This document shows positions 33,789-48,217 of a stretch of 64,000 bases of DNA, in pieces (position 1 is the stretch's first letter; the number at the start of each line of letters is the position of its first letter). Source of the DNA: Thamnaconus septentrionalis (lineage: Eukaryota; Chordata; Actinopteri; Tetraodontiformes; Monacanthidae); the NCBI GenBank assembly GCA_009823395.1, contig CM020515.1, positions 6,339,489-6,403,488 on the forward strand, written 5' to 3'. The notes beneath the pieces were generated by a model. That model searched no databases and was not told the origin of the DNA. It worked only from the letters and a program-made list of their open reading frames with translations. Both the position numbers and the translations under genes were made by a program.

Positions 33789-34890
33789 GATTAAAAAATG
33801 TGCATAATTTACAAAAAAAGATGCCGCTTCCACAGTATATTAAATATGAAAATATTTGTAAAAGTACACAAGTCTTAGTCATTATAATTTATATCATTTA
33901 AAAAAAAAATGGCTCATCAATGCAACATGTTGTTTACTGTGACGGGGGCACATCAATGCCGGTAATATTATTGGTATTGGAAAAAGTAGTTTCTACTCAG
34001 CCAAAAGGTGCAAGAAGGAATCTATGCTGTGGGACGACATTCATTCAACAACTTCAAGAAGCATCAAGCCTACAAGGCCGGCATTTCCAACCTGTCAGTG
34101 AAAAGAAAGGGTTGCTGTCGCGTCCTGTGTTCATCCCAAAATGTTTTCCCAAACGTTCATATTCACAAACCGCATCAACAAACAGAACTGCGTACTTACA
34201 CAGCGTTCCGGAAATACAGCAAATGATCAGCTCCCATTTCGAAAGAAACGTGGGCCGTTTTTTTTTTCTTTCCTTTCCTTTCCAGAGTAAACAAAAGCTG
34301 CACGGGAGACAAACAAAGGTGATGGAGGCTCTCGTGCAACTCGACGGAGGCAATACAGTCAACCACAAATAAAAGCATGAATTGTTCTGCTTACCGATAG
34401 AAAAAAAAACAAAACACAAGTCACACCACAAATACTCCAGTTTTTAGACCAAAAGCGTACACAGTAGAAGCAGTAAAAGCAAGTGAAAGCCACCAATTTA
34501 AAGAAAAATAAAACAGATATGCACTTTTGTTTTTTCCTTTAACATCGTATGCGTCCCAGTGTGATGAAACCTGCTAAACGCTACTCTGCGCTGCCCTTTG
34601 GCTTTAAGAATTGAAAACTAAGGCACTATTAGTTCGTTCTGAACCAGAAACGTACAAATCTAGCAGTTAACTCCTCTGCCATTCAGTCGCTGTGGTGCAG
34701 AGGCACCTGTGAAGTTTTACGCGCGCAGAAAAGTGGACCGTAAAATCTAAAAAAAAAAACAAAACCAACAACCTAAAACTAAAACTCTGCCCTCGAATGA
34801 TGGCCACTCTCGGGGGTACTCGAACGCAGGGCCGTTCGCTGAGGTGCTGCTCCCTGCTCCCCGTCAGTCCGTCAGAGCTGCTGCGGACTC

Positions 34891-37800
34891 TCAGTGGTCC
34901 AGGCTGTTGCCCAGACTCTGTCCCTCCTGCAGAGCAGCCATGGCCAGCCTCAGGTGCTCCTTCAGATTCTGGATCTCTCGCTCGTTGCGGTCCTTCACCC
35001 CACCGAGCTCCTTGCGCATCTCTTCATACCGCTTGCAGGCCAGCCGCTTCTCCTGCACGGTGAGTTCGACAGAAGGCAGCGTACGATGAGCAGTGCCAAT
35101 CAACAGAACTTTGCTACGTGTTGTGCTGCATTTGCTGCAAGGCTCCCATAAGAACAGCGTCATAAATAAGGTTCTGGTTTGAGTGTTTTCTTCATTTGGA
35201 AAAAAAATATGTATATGTAAATATAACAAAGCATATATGTGTGTGTATACATTATGCATATACAATTTTTATTGAGTTTTAAAATGTATAGGTTGTTCTA
35301 TCATTCTGTTGTGTAAAGTATGTCTATATTAAAATATATCTATATAGCTGTGATTTTTTGGGGAAATTTATGTCAAACGTAAAAAGTTGATGCTACAATG
35401 AATTATCAAGAAAGTAGAAAGCCGTATTTAAGCAGAAGCATGTTGCACTCCTGGCAGCGGCCCGGCCAGCGGTGGGTTTACCACAACAAAAACTGTCACC
35501 GCCTCAATAACTTTGTCACGTGACCCCTTTTGTCAGGCGTCCTTCTGGTTTCACGAAGACAAAATGTGCCTGCGACCCCCTCAGAAACCCCGCGGCGTCA
35601 GTACCGTGCTGAGGAACTGCAGCTCGTTCCTCAGACAGCCGATCTCCTTGTGCAGGTACTCGATCTCGTTCTCTTTCATCCTGAGGAGGACCTGCGGAGA
35701 CAAACGCCTTCGTTGAGAAATTCACGCTACGCGTGCGTTACAGGCTCGAGCTCCCAATTAAACAAATGCGTCTTTTTTTAACTGTGTGCACCAGTTCAAA
35801 CTTGGCATCAATGCTCACAGATCAACCGCTGTGCAGTGGCACACTCGTGTAGCGTGAGATAATGTCAGGCGTGCCGTGAAAAATGACGCAATTTTACTTA
35901 ATTGGTCTGAAAAAAAAATATGAACATTCCACTATGGCGAGACTGTGCTTTAAAAGGAATGTAAAGCCTATTTTCCTCCCAGGATATCAGCTTTGTGTGC
36001 AACTAAACAGGCCCAGCCTTCACACTGAGTGAGTAGTATTAAATTAAGACACTATATTGTCATTATTGCGCTAAAATGTGTCATTTTATAATATTTTTGG
36101 TTAGGGGTGTGCCATGGGATTTTGTTCCAATGTAAAAAGCGTGCAAAAACACTGGGTTAGAGTTCGATAAACATGTTGCATCAGCAGTTTTCCTCTCCCG
36201 TCCAGAGTCGGCTCGACTACCTGTAGCTCGCAGCTCGTCCCGTCTTTGGCGTCCTGCGAGCGCCGATCACCGACGGCGGCCTGCGATCGACCCATCTCCT
36301 CTTTCAAACGGGCTTTTAGGTCCTGCCAAATCATATTAAATGGAAAGAACACATTTTGAGCATGAGGGGCGAAAACATTCGTCTCACTCTTTTTCGTCCC
36401 CCGCTCGGACTCACCTGGTTCTCCTTCCTCAGCTGCTCCATGTCGCGCTCCTTGCGGCTGATCTCTCGCTCCCTCTCGCCGTTGCTCTGCTCCGCTCGGT
36501 TCAGCTCCAGGCACTTCTGGGAGTAGCGCTCCGACAGGCCGGCCAGCTCCCTCTGGAAGGCCCGACTCTCCTCCCTGCATTCAGGAAAAGTACGGGTACA
36601 AAAAAAATAAAAAATACTGATTCAACTCCTTTAATCAAGCCAAAGTGAGAAAGTACAGCTCCTGAAATGTACTGGTGGTAAAAAGTAAAGATGTTTTTTT
36701 TTTGTTGCCATTGATGAAACAATACATTGGTTGATAATTTCGCAAAAAACTGTGACAGAATAATCTGCGCTTGAACTGGTCAGAGGTCAGAGGTCAAAGG
36801 TCTCGATGAGCATCTGAATCATTTTGAGAAGCTTTGCTATTCTCAACGCCATGTTTTTTTTCCTATGTGATATGTTGACACTTTCAACAATAACAAGCAA
36901 TGTTATTTTCTACACGCTTTTTTCTCTGCAGTGAGAACTAAACAGAGTGTTTTTTTAATTTAGTACATTATTCCTATGTGTATAGTGTCTTTTTGCCTAA
37001 CCCTGAGAGTGTTCTTATGTTGTCCATGTATTGTGTTGTTTGTCTTGTCTCTACTGTTTGTATGTTTTACACTTCAAAACACTTCAAACCACTGCCTTCT
37101 GTAACTTGGACATCAATGAAGTACTTGACCTGACTTGACCCCAAAGCAGTACTTTTACAATGAACTACACAACAGCAGAGTTCAAATAGCCCCACTTCAA
37201 GCAACAACAACTATAAATAAACAATAGAATTACTTTGAACAGAATTTGTATATTTTAAACACAAAAAGTAACGAGCGTGTTTTTCCAACGTTAGAAGCAG
37301 AAAGTACAGTACTTTGTGTACAAATGTAGGAAATAAAACAAAAAAGTAAAAGTACAGTAACAAAAGTATTTGTACTCTGTTACTTCCCACCTCTGCGGCG
37401 AAGTACAGTGAAGTTATGAGAGTGCGGTGATGTCGCATTAACTCTGCGTGACACAAAAAATGCGAATGAAACGTTAAAACCAATCGTGGTCAGAAAAACA
37501 AAAAACAGATGTCGAAAGGAGCTCAGTCGAGCCTCGGACGGCCCTCGATGCGACTGCGAATGTCATTCCACGTCACGAGGAGGAGAGCGTTTCCTACTGC
37601 GGTCTAGAGGGGAAAAGTATCTCTGCAGCTCAAAACCAATAATCACAAAAAACCGAGAGGAGCGCGCTCAGGAGGGATGGAGGGAGGGAGAGAGGGAGGG
37701 AGGGAAAGCAAAAATGCAGAGTCGGCAACTTAGGTAAGCCCTGGAAATGGTAGGTTCCAGTGGCGGCCACTGAGACGGCGGCGGTGACAAAGACCTCGTG

Positions 37801-40800
37801 GGAGCTTCACAAAGAGAGCTAATCCAGCGCCACATTCTCCTGCATTCCTTGAGCGCCTGGCCGCGGCCGAGAGGTTGCCGCGGGAACGGCCTGGCTTCGG
37901 AGAGCCGAGCCCGGACTGGAAGTCTGCAGAATCCACTCGTGCAAAAAAATGCTAACGTCAAATCCCCAGTGATATACAGAATGGAAGTGGTAACAGTTTA
38001 TGTGTGTGTCACTGGCCGGCTGATCAATTAAAAAGCTTCTTTAGCCTGCTTTGGTCGGGCGCTTAAAAAAAAACACACCGTTCTGGGAGTCGGCCCTTTG
38101 TGATGTCACAGAGGGCACAGAGAACAGCGTTCAGCTTCACATACTTAATTTGCGTAACAAATTGGAAATAAATAAAACTGATCGAAAAAACCATCATCTG
38201 GCAGCGCTTTCTCTACAGGGTGCCCCCTGGTGTCCAAAGTACGGAATTAACCTGTCAAACGCCAGACATCAGTGGACGTGAAACTGTAAAAAAAAAAAAT
38301 GGAAACTGCCCGCCGTTAACGCGCTTATCGGTGTCAAGTTCCATTTAGCGTGACTGTGGACGGCGACATCTCTTTTCAAGACTGGACGGAGCAGAACTTT
38401 AATCCCACTCACTGCTGCTGGGCCTTCAGGGTGTGCGAATCCAACGCCCCGCCGCTCAGCCTCTCCGCCTTCTCCACCTCCCTCTCCAGCTCCTCTTTGT
38501 GTTTCTTCTTCAAAGCCTCCATCACTGAAACGCACACACAGGCACCCGCACGGCTTAGATAGCAGCACTTTTATTTTTCTTTGCACATTTTTTTTCATGG
38601 TAAAAGTGTTTAAAAAAAAAAAAAGGCATCAGAATGAGGCCGAAAGGCAAACGGTTGCGCGGTTGCAGAAACGGATGTCGAAGAGGCATTTTTGGACACG
38701 CAACCATCTCCTCTGGGGTTGACACAGAGAGAGAGAAAGGAGGAAACATCCAGCGAGCGGCAGCTCCCTGGCAGAGGACGGCGCGCTGTGGTCAGAGGGG
38801 AATGGGCCGACCGGGCCGACCGGTCGGAGATGACGGGAGGGCAAGAGTGAGTCAAGTAAATGCTGGTTGCAACTGAGGTGGGCAGAGTGGCGTGGGCCAG
38901 TGCGGGGGGGTGGGGGGTGGACTCTGGTTAGATCGTATTTGAGACAATTATTGAACATCCAATTCCCTTTTTTAGTTTTATTGTGCAAAAGCATAAGCAG
39001 ATACACTATCGTCATATGCATGGGTCACTAAATAAATTCTGCATTGAACTCCATTATAACCAGTTTGATGAAATAAATGTTCTTGAATGCTCTGCAATCA
39101 TTATGAGGCTGCTTATAATGGAGTTCAATGCAGAAAGGACCCCAAACTTTTGAACGGCTGCGCAACTAAAATTCGATATTTTATATCCTAGCATTAAAAT
39201 AATGATTTCAGTCAACGAACTTGCTCGTACTGGTGTTCCAACCATGACAGAAACATTAGGAGAGACTCTGATCCTGAGATGGACCGTGGCTGGCGGGTGT
39301 GGCGGTGTGTCAGCTGACCTCGTGCCGTGGCGGCGGCCTCCTCCTGCAGCAGCCGCTCCTTCTCACCCTCCAGCGCCGCCGCCTGCCGCTCGTGCTGCCG
39401 CTGCAGCTCGGCCAGCGCCTGCCGGTGGGCTCGCTCCATGGCCGCCAGGCTGCGGCCGCAGGGGCCGTCGGGCCCGCAGCCGCCCGCCACGCTTCCTCCT
39501 CCTCCTCTTCCTCCCCCCGGCACCCCCCTCCCCCCCAGCAGTTGCTCCAGCTGCTGCTTCAGTGACGCCACCTGGGGGGAGGTGGAGGGGGGGTGGGACG
39601 AGAGGGAAAGGCGGGAGGTAAAGTGAAACTGAGTGGCAGCGCGGCGTCCCTGCTGGGCTGAAGCTAACGCGCGTCTGGTGGCGCGCGTCTGCCTGATTTT
39701 TCCCCCGTTCACTCGTCTGGTAGCCGCCGGACGTTTCGGGAAAAGGCAGCGACGACGCGCTGGCTGCAGGACACAAACCTCAAGGCTCCGTTTTAATGCG
39801 ACTCTCTCACAAAAGTTCTCACAATGACGAACTTTGACCTCAACCGCTGCTGCGGACAAAAGCCCGATTAGCCTCGAGCTAAGAAGGAGGAGAAAAGGAA
39901 AGAAGCCGGAATGCAACAGAAGAATTTGACACTACGCAAAGGTTTGAAACGGCTTTGGCCTGCAGGTTTACGGTCCAGTGGGGCCGAACCGGAGGCGCAG
40001 GTTACAGCGGCGCTGAGACTCCATTTGGTTTTGTTCCTTCAGTTCTACTGAGGCAACCAAAAAAACAGCACCCTTAAAATGACAAAGTTTTCTCCCTTAA
40101 TTAAGTCACGGTAGGGATGTTAACAATTAATCGACTAATTGTCGATTAAGAAATTAATCGATTAAATTATCGCAATTAATTGAACTTTTTTTTTTGCACG
40201 CGTAGTCAACATTATTTAAGGGTCAAATTATGTGTTATGTGAAATTTGGGTTATCAGGAAAAATTGCCGGTTATCAATTAATCGTTAATCGATCGATAAG
40301 GTCAAGCGAGAATCGTAAAAAACCTTGTCGGGTTCATGGTTGTGTATTGGCTTTCTGTCCGTGCGAGAAACACATCTCATCGTTGCAGCAACACGTTAAA
40401 ATGCAAATCCGCATTTGGCAAAAGGAGTTGTTGACTGTGACTGCAAACAGCTTCAAAACAAGGATGCAAAAACCACAGCAAACGCACACGTGCACACGCA
40501 CACACACAGACAAGGGACAGTCAAGACACTCAGCAGTACTTCCCATCACTTTTCTACTTGTTACGTTGAAGTGCAGGTTTGAAAGGTCCAGTGTGTAATA
40601 TTTATATGAAAGCCTTTCATATTTAGGCCACCGTCTAGCTAGGAGCAATATTCTTTCTCTATGTATATTCTTATATATATGAGAGCTGTTCTAATGCTAG
40701 GAAAGCCAAATTACTTTGATTGTACTGCGACTATACACTTTTATTGACATATTCATGGGCAGCATGTTAAGCTTTTACCAATATAAAAATCACAAACGAT

Positions 40801-43800
40801 GGGAAACATCTGCTGGTGAAGGAGCTTCATCCAAGTCGATGAAGAGTTAATTTGCACTTTGGTTTTTCATTTTGCAAATTAGGAAAAAAGAGCAAGGCCC
40901 ACACACTACCTCCCTCTGCAGCGCCTCGTTGGCCGACGGGCCGGCCGCCCGCTGCCCGCTCGTCGCCGGCCTGCAGCTCATCTCCTTCAGCGGCAGGCGC
41001 TCGAACTCCGCCCACTTCTTCTCGATCTCGTCCTCCGCGTGCAGCCGCTGGCCGGACCCCGTGCCGCCGCTGCCCTTCCTGGACAGCAGGGCCTCCCATT
41101 GGAGGCTGGTGCTCTTCTCGTCCTGGGACTGGCTGCTGGGGTCTCTGTGGACGGACGAGGCGGGGACCGGGGAGAGCTCCACGTAGTCGAATCGGCGGCT
41201 TTGGTGAGCGTGAGGGGCGGAGTTGGCCGCTTCCGTCCGGGCGTCGGAGGCGGCGTGGCGAGCGGAGGGTCGATGCGGAGGCGGAGCGAAGCGGGAGTGG
41301 GAGTTCTCCTTGTCGCTGCTGCTGTCGGGGAGCCTGAAGGGGTCGGACAAAAAAATACAGGACGAACATTTTCTTTCAAAATTTCTTCTTTCTTCAGTCT
41401 GTCTCTGTATTTGCAATAACCACATCAGCAACATGCAAATTCTCTGATGAGTCGTTATAAAAATGATAACACTTTTAATGGACCAAATAGCGTATTAAAA
41501 ATAACAATATCAAATTTCACTGATGGAGAAAATGAAACATACCAGGAAAAGCTAAGAATGCTGTTACTGTGAGACAGTGTTTCTCAACTGGTGGCTCTGT
41601 GGGAGCTGTATTGACTGGGTCACGACTTCGTGGGCAGTTTCCCTTCCCTTCCCTTCCCTTCCCATTTTTTCTTCATTTTGCATTTCACTTTTTTTCCCCC
41701 TGGACCATCACTTGTTTTACTTGAAAACAATAACGATAACGAAACAGAACACAACTGGGGAGCGAGCCACTTCAGAACATCCAAGTATCGCATAAGAAAG
41801 GAGGACAGGTTTGTACAACACAAAACAAGCACATTCATATGAAATCAGATCGAACTGGTTTTACGTACTCAGTCCATTTGGACCAGATCCCATAGAACTT
41901 TTCTTTTTCAACTTTGAGAGAATAAGATATCTTCTCCATAACATAGATTTCATATACAATGTCAATCCAATCATCAATGGTGGGTGGTCCAACTGTAAAC
42001 CGTTTCCTCCTGACAGATTTCTTACTGGCTGCCAATAGTAGTCAGTAGTATTTTGTCTTTGATGTTGCATGTTTCAGACAAGATATGACCCAAATGCAAA
42101 TTTTCACAATTAAAACGGAAGTTTACATTTAATACATTTTCAATATAATTGTGGATCTCTGCTCAGTAACGTCTTATTGCCTGGCAGTCCCAAAAAATAT
42201 GGAAATGGCCGGCTCCAGTAGATCCACTGTCTCCGAAAACTCTGATTATTTAATACATTAGCAGCGTGCTAGTGCTAAAACAGGAATCTGGGCACCAGAT
42301 GCTTCAATTCCCGAATAACTTTAGTCAACTTCCTCTATTTCCTCTATTTCACATTGAAGCACTTGTTACCGTGTGAGATCTGGAGAGGCGCTGGGCCGCA
42401 CGCTCTTCCTCAGAACTTCGATCCAGTTGCGTCTGATCCCGGCCGTCATGGCGGACAGCGTGAACACGGCCTCCCGAGTCTGCAAGAGAAGAAAAACGGG
42501 TTAGGGGAGACAACAAAGGTAAAACAGGTAAGGAGGAGGCCGGGATGAGATGGAGATGATAAAGAACAACAGACAGACAGAGAGAGGGAGGAAAGCGGAG
42601 AAGACGCCTCGAGAGATGTGAGTCGCGATAGCGTCGTGAATGAAATCAAAATAAAAGTAGAGCAGAAACGAGGCCGCGTTTGGTCGGAGGTGAGGAGGGA
42701 CAAACTGTGGCAGCAGTTCAAATAGAAAAGGCTGAGCTGTGTTTGCTTATGGAGACTTGTTTTGGTGGGGACCCTCAGCAAAGATCGCAGTGACTGATGA
42801 AACATCCGAGAAGGAGCTGCTGCACAGTCTTAAATAACCGAACCTTCAAATCACAAGAGAGCATCGCAAGTTTGCAAAAAGTTACATAAGGAGATTGCAC
42901 CCGTTTCCAGGTCTTTGTCATTCCCAGACTCCAGTGGAGCAGCTTCACACAATTAATCATCAAAAAAAGAAAGTAAGTATATTTAGCTCGCTGTTTACAG
43001 CCTCCAGCAAAGACTTAGGAGGTTCTACATGTTGGAAGCTGTGAAAAACAAGGCAGCAAAGGGGTGCGGTCTTAAAGTGTGGAATGTGTAGCAGTCTACA
43101 GGGGAATCAATAAGGTATAGGTGCCATTGGTGACATCACAAAGGGCTACCTTGTAAAAATGAGCGTTTTACGAGACACTTTCTCAAAATAGGAGTAAGCA
43201 AAAACAGGCAAGGAGGAACTTTTGTCATTTCTGGGGAGTTGACTGGTAGGCTTATTGTTGTTGTTGTTGTTGTTAATATGGGACCTTTAACAGGAGGGTA
43301 GAACATCCAGACACGATTTTCCTGTTTGGTTGAATTGGGAAGAGTCCGCTAATCTGAATTACAATGGCCACCGGGACAGAATACAGCCTAACCTGTACTT
43401 GGAAGCCGTAGTTCTTCTCCACGTCAAACTCGGACACGTTCACGCAAGACTTGAGGTCGATCTCGCCGTCCACGTCGTCTTTCTACAGGGGAGAGAGCAG
43501 AGCAGTGAAGGACGGCTCGTATCTGTCGGGACTGTAGGCGAGATGCGTGGGGACGGGCGAGAACGCACCTCCTCTGCGTTGGAGTCTCTGTAGTACTTCA
43601 GTCCGGCGTCGGTCAGGACGAACCAGTGCTTCTTCCACTGGAAGAAATCGCCATTGATGGCGTTCTGAATTAAAACTATGATTTGTTTTTCTTTATTATG
43701 TCACAAGATATGCGCTTGGATTGTCGGAACAGCTGCTGGATAAGACTGCAGAAGACAACTGCTTCGGACTGCTGGGTCTTACCTCTCCGCCCTCGTCCAG

Positions 43801-46800
43801 CTTGGACATCCAGCCCTTCTTGAAGTTCAGCAGGTCAGGCTGCAGACACAACAATCACACTTTTTTAATAGCTGCTTGCTTTTTTTTGAATACAGGATGC
43901 TTGGCTGTTGTGAGCCCATCGAGGTCAGAGATCAGCGAGCAGGAAGGCAGCAGGTGAAGGGGGACAGCGGGTTCGACGCTGCAGGCTTGTTGTGGCGCAA
44001 ACACGGCGAGCAAGTTACGCAAGAGGAGAAACTCGCGTCCCCCGGAAAATGGCAAACAGCCGACTGAGAAAGACGGCGACGACAAGAGCAAATGTTTATT
44101 TTTGTACTTGCGACAGGAATAAATGAAGTTGTCATTTGTTTTAGAATCAGTCCAAATTGTACTAAAAAGGATTAGGGCCACAAGAAGTGAAAAACAATGT
44201 TACAGGAAGTTTACATTAAGTTTACATTCTAAGTTTTTAAGTTTACATTTCGAGTTTTAAGTTGAAATTTCGTGAATGAGGTCAAAATTTCGTGAAAAAA
44301 GTCGACGGAAATAAAGTGGAAATTGGCAAATTCATTGGGCGGATGGTGGATTACCCCAGTTACCCACAGTTAAAAGTAAACTACCGAAAACAGGCATATC
44401 CCACAAGGGTCACCCACAGTAATCAGGAAACTGGCGAAAACGGAAGCACTCCACTTGACTTGCGCGCTGAGCCTTTCAACTTTATTCTCGACATTTTGAC
44501 TTACTGATTTTCTTCACGTTGACATTAAATGCAAAGTTTCGATTTCATTCACAAAATTTTGTCTTTTTTATGTCAACTTTAATCTAGAAATTTCAACTTT
44601 ATTCTTGAATTGGAAACTCTATCTTAATTTTTTTTTTCTCCTCTTGTGGCCCTTATCCTCTTCCGTAAAATTGACTTGGCTCGAGAAACCTTTCAAACAA
44701 AAAAACTCCAAACATCCGAACTACCCCGAAAAAGTGGACATATTTTCATTTACAAGTTCTATTCTCCTCGAAAAGGGCAAAATAACACAGTAAGAAGTGG
44801 TGCAACACGTTTAAAAATTCATTACATTATTATTATGAGACATTTAAAAAAAAAAAGAAACATGCAAAAGGCAAAAATGTACTCCTGTGTGCCCCAACGC
44901 TGCAGATAAAGAAAGAGAAAGAAGGAAACGAATGCTTGTATTGTGCAACAAAACGTCAGGAAACAACGTGTGAGCGCATGAGAGGAGGATAATTTTGACT
45001 GCACGAGGTCAGGGGGGGAGGGGGGGTGGCGAGACAAATACAGAACCGGGGAAGATCTCTCCTCCGTCTTTAAAGCATCAACTCAGGCACGTGACACATT
45101 CGCTGAAACACGTACGAGCAAGAGCCGCCGCTGAAACTCGCTGAAACTCTTTCTCGCTTTCTCCCACCTGACCCGGCGGTGACGGGAGGAGCCAAACGTC
45201 AAAACAACGCAGGGGGCGGTCCGTCCAGCCGCGGTGATTCCAGGTTCAGATTAGGCAACTTCTCTTCCCGCCGCGCATTCCTGCCGCCGCTTATCTCCCT
45301 CTTACGCCAGCGTGTGCATTCCTGCGTTTCGTCGTAGCCTCCTCTGTCATCAGCTCTCCCACCGCCGTCTCACTCCCATCACCTCCATCTTTTTTTTTCT
45401 TCTTCTTTTTTTTGAACACCCCATTCGTTCCGGTTCTGTTCCTCCTCCGCCTTCCCTTTCATCCGCGGCCGCCCTCGCCTCCTCCCTCGACGTGCACTCG
45501 GGTTCCCGTCGAGCCACAGCGCCACCCAGTTTCTCTTGCAGGCGGCAGAAGGGTCGCCGGCTCCTCCTCGATCGTCTGATCTTTCTTTAATCTTCCTAAT
45601 TTTAAGGTCGAGCAGCAGCCGCGTGAAGGAAGCAACGCCGCAATGACAAGAGGCTGCTGGTGTTGTGGCAACTTTAATGAGCCATAAAGTTCCGCCTCTG
45701 TAACACGCATCTTGAGCCCTTTACGTTTCATCACAATACTATGAAGTGGTGACATACTATACAGCAGGGGTGTCGAACTCAAATGCACAGAGGGGCCAAA
45801 ATTTCAAAATCGGAAACAGTCGTGGACCAAAAATAGTTATTAAAGAAAATCTTCTTCTAGATATAACAGTGAACCTTTTTATATGGACCCAAACACGTTT
45901 TGCTTCAACCTGAATATGGAACAAGCAAAGATTAATACTATACAATAAATAACTTCATGCTGGACACACGCAAAATTGAATTCATTTAAAGAAAAATCTT
46001 ATGCCTCTTTTTTATTTGCAGCCTTCTGATCTAAATTTCAACAGTGACCCTTTTCCACGGGCTAATAATACATTTAGAATAAAATAACAACCAATTAAGT
46101 AATAATAATGTCCTTCAATGAATGCCCAGTCCTGATTGACCCCACCAGCAGAGCATTGTGGGATTTGTGGTATTAGCGGTACTTGTGCAGTATAATACCA
46201 GCGGGTCAGCTCTAGTAGTGATTTTATATATTGCCTCGCGGGTGAAATATAATTACAGTGGGGGGCCAAATTTGGCCTGCGGGTCAGAGTTTGACACCTA
46301 TGCTATATAGTACTGGGCTGAAAAGTCACACTTAGCAATCCAAAGAACTTTATAGATCTGCATTTAATTTAGCTATTGTTTACAGCCTCAGGGGAGGAAT
46401 ACAACTAAATAAGTTCAATATGGTTACGCATCAACTTCCTGCTAATAATCAGCATTTTGTTGCACCTCCTACATGTTTGTAAGAGGGGGGGTGGTGGTAA
46501 AAAGACATGGCGGCCACTGCGCCGGGGTCACTAAACTGAAGTATCAATGAGGCGTCAGTGGCCTTCAGGACATGACGAAGGGCTGACTTCTAACACTTTG
46601 TGTTTTAAGGACAAAACACAATGTAGCACAGAGACCATTCCACATTTGTGACGGAGCCAATGGCAGATGTTATTGTCATACTATGACATACTATGTGAGT
46701 GCATAGAGGAAATAGGATGAAATGCCTTTACTGTCACTTGTCCAATTACAACTAAAATTAAAGTGCAGTCCTTACAGATCACGTGTTGGTGTTTACATAA

Positions 46801-47707
46801 TTCTGTGATTTGCGAAAACTGCCCGTTGGTGAAACCGTAAGAACTCTTCCCCGAAAGTGCCCTAAACTCTGAGCGCATTGCGACGTGTGCCACCCCTTCC
46901 TGTTGACACAATGTTTCCTGAGCACCCACTCACGGGACGGGCTAAGGTCAGGGTGGGGCCACCACCGACTGAAAGGCCAAGCAGGTGTTGGCACGGTGCT
47001 TCTCTGTTGGGTTACGTGGTTTCACGGGACTCAGGAGTCACCCCGGGGGTCAAATAAAGTCCTTGTCGTTAGCAGGGCGGTGACGTCACAACCCCAACAG
47101 CGCTACACTATACTCAGGTGAACCTTGTCTGTTAGAGGCCTCTGAACCTGCACTTGTTCCATTCCGCTTTATCAGCGGCGTCCCTGCCGTAAATAATGAT
47201 TAACACGGGTAGCAACAGGGAAAGCCAGTGTGTCTCGACGGTGGTGACACATTTTTTGTCGCGCTCAGCTCGTGCTGACAGCTGTCTGCGAAAAGAAAAA
47301 AAAAACAAAAACGCAGCAAGTACAGTAAGAAATGAGCAGCTGCTTTATGTCCCTCGGCTACGCACAAAACCCGGATAGCGCCACGCCGAGCATCACACAG
47401 AGGAAGAACAGAGACAAAACGTACGTAAGGAATTAGCAATTGAAGCTAGTTAAGTGCCTTTAAACACAGTTTCCGTGGTCAAAGTGGAAACGACTTGGCG
47501 GTAATTAGCCCCTCTCTTTTAAAGACGCTGTTCCAGCTACGTACGCGACGACTAAGCTAGGCCAATAAAGTTCGCAGCTCATAAAGAAAAGAAAAAAACA
47601 GTCTGGAGTTCATGAAATAAAACTTTTGTGTGTTGTGTGATGTTGAGGAGGAAGTAATGGCAGCAGTGGTGGGCGAAGGAGGCTGTCAAGGTGCAACTTA
47701 CCGTCAT
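34891..47707 (-). CDS. triobp: TRIOBP short isoform (Tara) from an internal first exon
   Basis: At 47702-47707 the minus strand reads ATGACG followed by GTAAGT. This is a Met-Thr start exon in phase 0 with the PH exon that begins [10 protein letters not shown] (43783-43839), giving [12 protein letters not shown]. That is the N-terminus I recall for mammalian Tara. With the 11 downstream exons the product is 552 aa, against about 590 in human. It would lack the Cys motif and the repeats and keep the PH domain and coiled coil. Upstream sequence (47.71-48.3 kb) would be the leader and promoter; it contains (GT)n and (CT)n tracts. Isoform existence is inferred. Confidence 0.72.
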
Positions 47708-48156
47708 GATAACAGGATCCGGAGGAGGCGAATGATAACCAAAGGGTTTTTTTTTTTTTTTTTTTAAATAAAAATAAAATAAATAAATAGGAGGAGAGCC
47801 GTCCGTCACTTCACGCAACAAGCATAAAAACAACAAGCGACCTCGTCTAATGAGGTTTGTTTTTCGCCTCGAGCCAAAAGCACTTGGCCGCTGGCGTCAA
47901 GCCGAATTAAACAAACTCCCGTCATTCATAGCCACGCTATAATCTAATCAAGAGAACCGCCAACGTCCAGGGAGCAGGCTGGCTCCCCTAGCCCGGCTTC
48001 TTAAGGGGAAAGTACATCCATTCCGATCGACGCGGATCAAAATGTCTCAGGCGACACTTGACGAGTTGTTGTGTGTGTGTGTGTGTGTGTGATAAAGCTG
48101 CTGCAGTTGCTGGTGGCTGGCCAACGGCTCTCCTGGGTGAGACTGTGCGATTGCTG

Positions 48157-48217
<61 letters not shown>

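Noticed and set aside
40852..41337. Long plus-strand ORFs opposite the TRIOBP exon at 40910-41333 and at 39202-39621
   Set aside because: Mirror frames of G/C-rich exons; the minus frame has the TRIOBP motifs.
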